DNA from: Spirochaetales bacterium
GTDB taxonomy: Bacteria > Spirochaetota > Spirochaetia > JABMQR01
Reading direction: 5' to 3'
Assembly (NCBI GenBank): GCA_023139255.1
Contig: JAGLNY010000132.1
Span: forward strand, 1-10,114
DNA length: 10,114 bases
Below, piece by piece: positions 7,112 to 10,114 of this stretch. The notes below the pieces were generated by a model, which saw nothing but the letters and a program-made list of their open reading frames with translations, was not told the DNA's origin and did not search any database. Positions within the stretch are counted from its first letter, which is position 1. Each line of letters starts with the position of its first letter. A program made the translations under genes and the position numbers.

Positions 7112-7584
7112 AATAGTATCCCCATCCCGAATGCAATTACCAGTGCCATCACGAAACTGATCCCGTTTCTGACTAGAGTAAATTTCCTTCCAAAATGCCT
7201 GACTTCTATCGGGTATGTTGCCACTCCCACCATGGTTAAAGTCGTAAGAAAAGCAGCGATTGTGACAAGATAGGCGCCGCTCATATAGAGCGATTTTGAT
7301 AAGGGAAAGGCAATAAACGCCGGCATTATCGTAACTGTCCCGATCAGTGCGCCAAAGATGGTACTCAAGATTTTACTCCCTCCACCCAGAAGCTGTTTTA
7401 TAAGATCAGGAGGCAGCAGCGCCAGTACAAGGCCCACCAGCGCCATGATTCCCGCAACGTCGATAAACGTATTTAAAAACATCTGTTTGGCAATCATCAC
7501 GCTTTTTTTTGTTTTCTTCCTGCTTTTTATTATTGAGAACAGCAGGAACCCCGCAGCAAGTATAATCATGATTGTCGTTGTCAT
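7108..7584 (-). CDS. Half-size permease, first gene of the redox operon
   Basis: The 158-residue membrane protein has about four segments: residues 3-18, 40-57, 72-96 and 104-121, plus a C-terminal one at 140-157. GALIGTVTIMPAFIAFPL (78-95) and PIEVRHFGRKFTLVR (125-139) align with the corresponding motifs of the next gene, so the two look like the two repeats of a full-length DUF318/ArsP-type permease made as separate chains. The ATG at 7584 has a strong SD (GGGAGGG) a few bases upstream. It is the promoter-proximal gene; the stop overlaps the GTG of the next gene. The upstream region has a CRP-type palindrome. Substrate unknown; ArsP relatives export organoarsenicals, but no such specificity is visible here. 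Confidence 0.82.
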   Translation of the reverse strand: MTTTIMIILAAGFLLFSIIKSRKKTKKSVMIAKQMFLNTFIDVAGIMALVGLVLALLPPDLIKQLLGGGSKILSTIFGALIGTVTIMPAFIAFPLSKSLYMSGAYLVTIAAFLTTLTMVGVATYPIEVRHFGRKFTLVRNGISFVMALVIAFGMGILL

Positions 7585-7641
7585 TTACCCTCCCGGATAT
7601 AGTAAGTTTCTCAAAAAATAACAACAAATTTTAATCATGTC

Positions 7642-7657
7642 TGTGATAGATATCACA
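7642..7657. promoter_or_regulatory. CRP-type palindrome TGTGATAGATATCACA upstream of the permease operon
   Basis: TGTGA-N6-TCACA is an exact match to the E. coli CRP core consensus, and the palindromic arms extend to 6 bp each. Its centre (7649.5) would be at -41.5 if transcription began near 7608. A candidate -10, TATTTT, lies at 7620-7615 on the minus strand, giving a leader of about 24 nt that includes the SD. This is class II geometry. The Crp/Fnr protein encoded in the same operon has matching recognition residues and is the likely binder. Confidence 0.75.
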
Positions 7658-7860
7658 CTTATCCAGAAAACAGGGTAAAGTTATTGCTAACATTTTTCAA
7701 TAATTCTGTCGGGTGCCAATCTTATTACTGCAGAAACCGGCTCGAATCCCCGTGAGACAGCGCAGGATACCGATAATGAATCGCGGAGGGACTATCGAAC
7801 GCTGCGGGAAACTATTGAGAGGTTCCGGGTTTACGGGTCTCAGGCTTGGTGATGAGAGTA
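7658..7860. other. Intergenic stretch without recognisable gene
   Basis: Between the CRP-type site and the end of the GNAT gene I find no convincing coding region on either strand. The short open frames here lack SD sequences and recognisable motifs. I see no strong terminator for the acetyltransferase transcript. Confidence 0.5.
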
Positions 7861-8505
7861 CTATTCCGTTGAATGTTTTGGATCCCTCAGCATAGCCCAA
7901 TGCGGTTGATCGGATCCTGGAAGTTTTCTCTCCTCAACAATGCTGAATCCATAATGTTCATAGAGCTTGAGATTCGCGGGATTATGCGTTTCCAGATAAC
8001 AGGGCATCTTTTGCTGATCGAGGGATTGGAGGATTGGACGAATTAATTTGCTTCCATATCCTTTTTCTCTATATTCGGAAGTGATACCGATTGTGAGCAG
8101 ATACCAATGCGGAAAAGGTGCATACTTTGCGTGGAGCTGCGTTGAATAGGCAGAGTACGCTATAAGGCGTTTGAAGAACTTCCAGCGTTTTCCAGGTTTT
8201 TCCGGCAAAAGTCCCTTTAAGGATAATACGCCGGATTTTATTGCCTTTCCTGTACTGATTTTAGATTGATTCTGCGGTAACCATATTGCCACCCCTTCGA
8301 TATTCGGGCTTACAGCATATACTTTTCCATAATTAAACCCATAGTTGAGGCAGAAACGGTGAAAAAGATTTACTTTGTTACGGCTGCTGACTTCTTCCCC
8401 AAAAATATAGTCGTAAAACGGGTCCTTCCCAAATGCTTCTGTCAGCACCTGTTCCGCTTTTAGTAGATTGGTTTTTTCTCGTGCAAGCAGCATAATACCA
8501 GACAA
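7861..8505 (-). CDS. GNAT-family N-acetyltransferase
   Basis: The protein has 214 residues. HWYLLTIGITSEYREKGYGS, followed by KLI (about residues 133-155), is the acetyl-CoA-binding strand, loop and helix, with the R/Q-x-x-G-x-G/A type signature seen as REKGYG. LETHNPANLKLYEHYGF (171-187) is the conserved C-terminal motif. The N-terminal part has the AFGKDPFYDYIF segment seen in many GNATs of this size. It should acetylate an amine on a small molecule or protein; the substrate is unknown. The start is a TTG at 8505, supported by AAGGAGA about 7 nt upstream; an ATG at 8493 has worse spacing. It lies 45 bp after the LDCC gene on the same strand, so it could belong to the csoR transcript. Confidence 0.88.
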   Translation of the reverse strand: MSGIMLLAREKTNLLKAEQVLTEAFGKDPFYDYIFGEEVSSRNKVNLFHRFCLNYGFNYGKVYAVSPNIEGVAIWLPQNQSKISTGKAIKSGVLSLKGLLPEKPGKRWKFFKRLIAYSAYSTQLHAKYAPFPHWYLLTIGITSEYREKGYGSKLIRPILQSLDQQKMPCYLETHNPANLKLYEHYGFSIVEERKLPGSDQPHWAMLRDPKHSTE

Positions 8506-8523
8506 TACTTGTCTCCTTCACCC

Positions 8524-8558
8524 CTTATGATATCTCTATTTGATAGCATATCATGAAG
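8524..8558. repeat. Inverted repeat at the end of the LDCC gene, before the GNAT gene
   Basis: ATGATAT (8527-8533) and ATATCAT (8548-8554) are perfect inverse copies separated by 14 nt. CTT and AAG extend the stem past a one-base bulge. It spans the LDCC stop codon and could modulate processing or translation between the two genes. It lacks a T-run, so it is not a standard terminator. Confidence 0.35.
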
Positions 8559-8712
8559 AATGGCTGCTGTCGTGCTGTTCTCTGGATTTATTAGTATTCA
8601 AGTCACAACAGTCCAGCCGTTGAGAACCAAACGATTTCTGGTTTGCATTCGCCAACCTCTCTAAATAACGATTCCACCACTGTTTTAGGGCTGATCCATT
8701 ATTTTTTTTCAT
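8551..8712 (-). CDS. LDCC-motif putative metal-binding small protein (53 aa)
   Basis: The frame reads MKKNNGSALKQWWNRYLERL, then ANANQKSFGSQRLDCCDLN and a short polar tail ending HDSSHSS. I recognise the pattern of a basic amphipathic helix followed by FG-x-x-RLDCCDLN as the small family called LDCC motif putative metal-binding proteins. Adjacent cysteines (Cys35 and Cys36 by my count) beside Asp could bind soft metal; His residues at the tail could add to this. There is no signal peptide or membrane segment. The SD AGGGTGGG sits 6 nt before the ATG at 8712, and the gap from the csoR stop is only 13 bp, so it is cotranscribed with csoR. The link to a Cu(I) repressor supports a copper-related role, for example a small chaperone or buffer (inference). 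Confidence 0.85.
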   Translation of the reverse strand: MKKNNGSALKQWWNRYLERLANANQKSFGSQRLDCCDLNTNKSREQHDSSHSS

Positions 8713-8725
8713 ATACTTCCCACCC

Positions 8726-9004
8726 TCACTGTTTCCGAAACTTGGATATCACATCCATCAACTCTGTTATTTTTTCTCTTTGCTGCTCATCGTCATTGCT
8801 TTTGATAGCAGATACAACACAGGAATTCAAATGATGTTCCATAACCATATCCTCAACCCGTTTAAGTGCGGATATAACAGCAGATGTTTGTATCAGGATG
8901 TCGATACAATATCTATTCCCTGTAACCATTTTCCGAAGTCCCTTCACCTGCCCCTCAATTTTCGCAAGTCTGTTATCCACCAACTTATTAGTTTTACTAT
9001 CCAT
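8726..9004 (-). CDS. csoR: CsoR-type metal-sensing transcriptional repressor
   Basis: A 92-residue all-helical DUF156-family repressor. NRLAKIEGQVKGLRKMV is the conserved first helix. The Cu(I) ligand set is present with canonical spacing: Cys33 in RYCIDILIQ, then His58 (+25) and Cys62 (+29) in HHLNSC, matching Cys36-His61-Cys65 of the M. tuberculosis protein. RcnR and CstR relatives would have other ligands, so Cu(I) is the best guess. I start at the ATG at 9004. The frame remains open to a TTG at 9040, but those bases form the promoter and operator (TTGACA starts at that TTG), and no SD is present. It is the first gene of csoR-LDCC-GNAT and should repress itself and the divergent SHOCT gene through the two TATACC-N7-GGTATA sites. 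Confidence 0.92.
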   Translation of the reverse strand: MDSKTNKLVDNRLAKIEGQVKGLRKMVTGNRYCIDILIQTSAVISALKRVEDMVMEHHLNSCVVSAIKSNDDEQQREKITELMDVISKFRKQ

Positions 9005-9040
9005 ACTTATATTTATACCCCCATAAGGTATATTTGTCAA
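9005..9040 (-). promoter_or_regulatory. csoR promoter, TTGACA-17-TATAAA, start at the ATG
   Basis: On the minus strand TTGACA (9040-9035) is a perfect -35 box, the spacer is 17 nt, and TATAAA (9017-9012) is a near-perfect -10 box. Transcription should start at about 9005 or 9004, directly at the ATG, so the csoR message would have no leader. The repressor operator occupies the spacer and part of the -10. Confidence 0.8.
9014..9032. promoter_or_regulatory. CsoR operator at its own promoter
   Basis: TATACC-CCCATAA-GGTATA (plus strand) is a perfect 6-bp inverted repeat with a 7-bp centre containing a C/G run, as in CsoR-type operators. It lies between the -35 and -10 boxes and overlaps the -10. 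An identical-arm site lies at 9170-9188. Confidence 0.8.
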
Positions 9041-9137
9041 CTCTTTCTTTCTTAATCAGGGTTAATCGGAAATTTGTTTAATATATTATGTTTTATTGCT
9101 TATTTTTATGTTTTTTGGAAATCTTAGTTATTATTTA

Positions 9138-9166
9138 TTGACAATTGCTTTTCCAATCAGTATTCT
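9138..9166 (+). promoter_or_regulatory. Promoter of the SHOCT-protein gene, TTGACA-17-TATTCT
   Basis: TTGACA (9138-9143) is followed by a 17-nt spacer and TATTCT (9161-9166). The start point is predicted near 9173, giving a leader of about 72 nt. The upstream 80 bases are very AT-rich and might act as an UP element. The operator at 9170-9188 covers the start point. Confidence 0.7.
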
Positions 9167-9169
9167 AAT

Positions 9170-9188
9170 TATACCATACCGGGGTATA
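9170..9188. promoter_or_regulatory. Second CsoR operator, at the SHOCT-gene start point
   Basis: TATACC-ATACCGG-GGTATA has the same arms and the same 7-bp centre length as the csoR operator. It covers about -4 to +16 of the predicted transcript, a position suited to repression. Confidence 0.8.
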
Positions 9189-9244
9189 TTTAAGTTACTT
9201 ATCTTGACGGAATGGAAAAATTAATTCTCGTTGGAGGAATTTAT

Positions 9245-9874
9245 ATGAAAGTTTTTTACCGTATACTGGTTATTAGTATATTTCTCATGGCTGCAGGAGC
9301 AATCTTTATTTCTGCATCCGGGTCACACGGCAGAGATTTAGACGAAATAATCAACGAAATCTTTCTTGAACAGAACGCCGGCTCACTGAGCGAGATAACC
9401 CCTGCAAAGGTTTCTCCGGAATTGCTGGAAGAACTGGGAGATGCAGTGATGGGAATAATGATAGCTGATGATGAGCATCATGAATGGATGGATGCTATGC
9501 TTGGCGGAGAAGGATCTGAACAACTCAGCTCTGCTCACCGGGATCTGGGATATCAATATATTATCAACGATGGAAACCTCTCCTCAGTGCATTATGGCGG
9601 GAGAGGTTGGATGATGGGAGGTATAGGTATGATGGGGATAGGATTCAATCGTTTCCCGAATGGTTTTATGAATTCAAGTTGGGGTTGGCATACCGCAGAC
9701 TGGATAATTGGAATAGTAATTGGTGTAATTCTTTTAACTATTCTGGTAATTCTTATCTTGAGATTTCGCTCACCGCAAAATTCTTCTGAAGCTTTATTAG
9801 TTTTGAAAACAAGATTTGCTAATGGTGAAATATCCGAAAATGAGTATGAGAAAATGAAAAAGATTTTACAATAA
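9245..9874 (+). CDS. Exported Met/His-rich membrane protein with SHOCT tail, predicted CsoR target
   Basis: From the ATG at 9245 (GGAGG about 7 nt upstream) the protein has 209 residues; an in-frame ATG at 9212 has no SD and would bury the signal peptide. Residues 1-26 form a signal peptide or anchor. A conserved-looking acidic domain follows (about 57-108: VSPELLEELGDAVMGIMIAD, then DEHHEWMDAMLGGEGSEQL and AHRDLGYQY), and a Gly/Met segment (GRGWMMGGIGMMGIGF, about 119-134). One membrane helix spans 152-173. A SHOCT domain at 181-209 (LLVLKTRFANGEISENEYEK) ends the protein. Met, His and the HHEWMDAML motif could bind copper outside the membrane. The SHOCT domain would be cytoplasmic. The divergent csoR and shared operator support a copper role. 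Exact function unknown. Confidence 0.85.
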   Translation: MKVFYRILVISIFLMAAGAIFISASGSHGRDLDEIINEIFLEQNAGSLSEITPAKVSPELLEELGDAVMGIMIADDEHHEWMDAMLGGEGSEQLSSAHRDLGYQYIINDGNLSSVHYGGRGWMMGGIGMMGIGFNRFPNGFMNSSWGWHTADWIIGIVIGVILLTILVILILRFRSPQNSSEALLVLKTRFANGEISENEYEKMKKILQ

Positions 9875-10114
9875 TATCTGTACTTTCACTGATGTCGGAT
9901 CAGGATTTACCGCATAATCGTAGGCTTTGACGCTGTCTTCAAAATCGTACCTCTCGGTTATCAGCGGCTTAACGTCAATTTGTCCGGAACCCATGAGTTT
10001 GACCGCACGATCGTACACATTGGCATACCGGAATATCGTTTCAATGGTAATTTCTTTTGTCTGGGCTTTTACGATATCAAAGCTGATAGGTTCTACCGGC
10101 ATTCCGATGTAGAT
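9866..10114 (-). CDS. Medium-chain polyol/alcohol dehydrogenase, C-terminal part
   Basis: This is the last 82 codons of a gene that begins outside the right edge; the frame is open to the final base. The sequence IYIGMPVEPISFDI, then ITIETIFRYANVYDRAVKLM and DVKPLITERYDFEDSVKAYDYA, is the usual C-terminal end of zinc-dependent sorbitol/xylitol-type dehydrogenases of the MDR family. These oxidise polyols with NAD. The catalytic zinc residues would be in the missing part. The stop at 9866 lies inside the convergent SHOCT gene, a 9-bp tail-to-tail overlap, and no terminator is seen between them. The substrate cannot be named. Confidence 0.88.
   Translation of the reverse strand: MYIGMPVEPISFDIVKAQTKEITIETIFRYANVYDRAVKLMGSGQIDVKPLITERYDFEDSVKAYDYAVNPDPTSVKVQILL

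Noticed and set aside
7590..7611. Alternative permease promoter ending in TACTAT
   Set aside because: TTGTTG-17-TACTAT exists, but the predicted start would fall inside the SD and leave the message without it, so the class II arrangement with TATTTT fits better.
7739..7752. GGCTCGAATCCCC resembles a tRNA T-arm
   Set aside because: No paired T-stem beyond two bases and no acceptor, D or anticodon arms in the correct spacing were found.
7697..7900. Minus-strand 67-codon and plus-strand 60-codon open frames
   Set aside because: No SD, no recognisable motif, and partial overlap with the 3' end of the GNAT gene.
9866..10102. A complete 78-residue protein starting at the Met at 10102
   Set aside because: The frame continues in the same family sequence (IYIG before the Met) to the window edge, so this is the tail of a longer dehydrogenase.

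Overview
The window looks like a chromosomal stretch of an anaerobic or microaerophilic bacterium with about 40-45 % G+C. A spirochaete-like or clostridial organism fits the gene content (Gfo/ThuA sugar operon, Fe-S rich membrane operon, CsoR, LDCC small protein), but nothing here fixes the taxon. No rRNA, tRNA, CRISPR array or full insertion sequence is visible. Several genes seem to use TTG or GTG starts with good Shine-Dalgarno (SD) sequences.

Left part (1-1321): the first 332 codons of an AT-rich AAA/DUF4143-type ATPase gene on the minus strand run off the left edge. Upstream of it lie three copies of an operator-like motif spaced exactly 32 bp apart. Next comes a 161-bp MITE-like inverted-repeat element flanked by a 4-bp ATAG duplication.

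Sugar locus (1339-4168): a minus-strand pair, Gfo/Idh/MocA oxidoreductase then ThuA-like protein, is divergent from an AraC-family regulator. The 104-bp intergenic region carries an 11-bp direct repeat that could be the regulator's site. A lone 20-bp copy of the MITE end lies just after araC.

Redox/permease operon (7584 down to 4232, minus strand): two homologous half-size permease genes, the second with a C-terminal 4Cys Fe-S domain, then a NapH-like membrane ferredoxin, a Crp/Fnr regulator and a metallo-beta-lactamase-fold hydrolase. The first genes overlap. A perfect TGTGA-N6-TCACA site sits upstream of the first gene, placed for class II activation, and the Crp/Fnr protein in the operon has the recognition-helix residues (R-E-x-x-x-R) expected to read it. 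This suggests autoregulation by a non-cAMP signal, perhaps redox.

Metal locus (9004 down to 7861, and 9245-9874): a CsoR-type Cu(I) repressor, a 53-residue LDCC-motif small protein and a GNAT acetyltransferase on the minus strand are divergent from an exported, Met/His-rich membrane protein with a SHOCT tail. Both promoters carry the same 19-bp palindrome, TATACC-N7-GGTATA, overlapping the csoR core promoter on one side and the transcription start on the other. The csoR promoter places the transcript start at or next to its ATG, so csoR is predicted to be leaderless. This is the most coherent candidate for a little-described system in the window: a copper-responsive regulon whose visible effectors are small or poorly characterised proteins rather than a P-type ATPase.

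The right edge holds the C-terminal end of a polyol/alcohol dehydrogenase gene on the minus strand, overlapping the SHOCT gene tail to tail.
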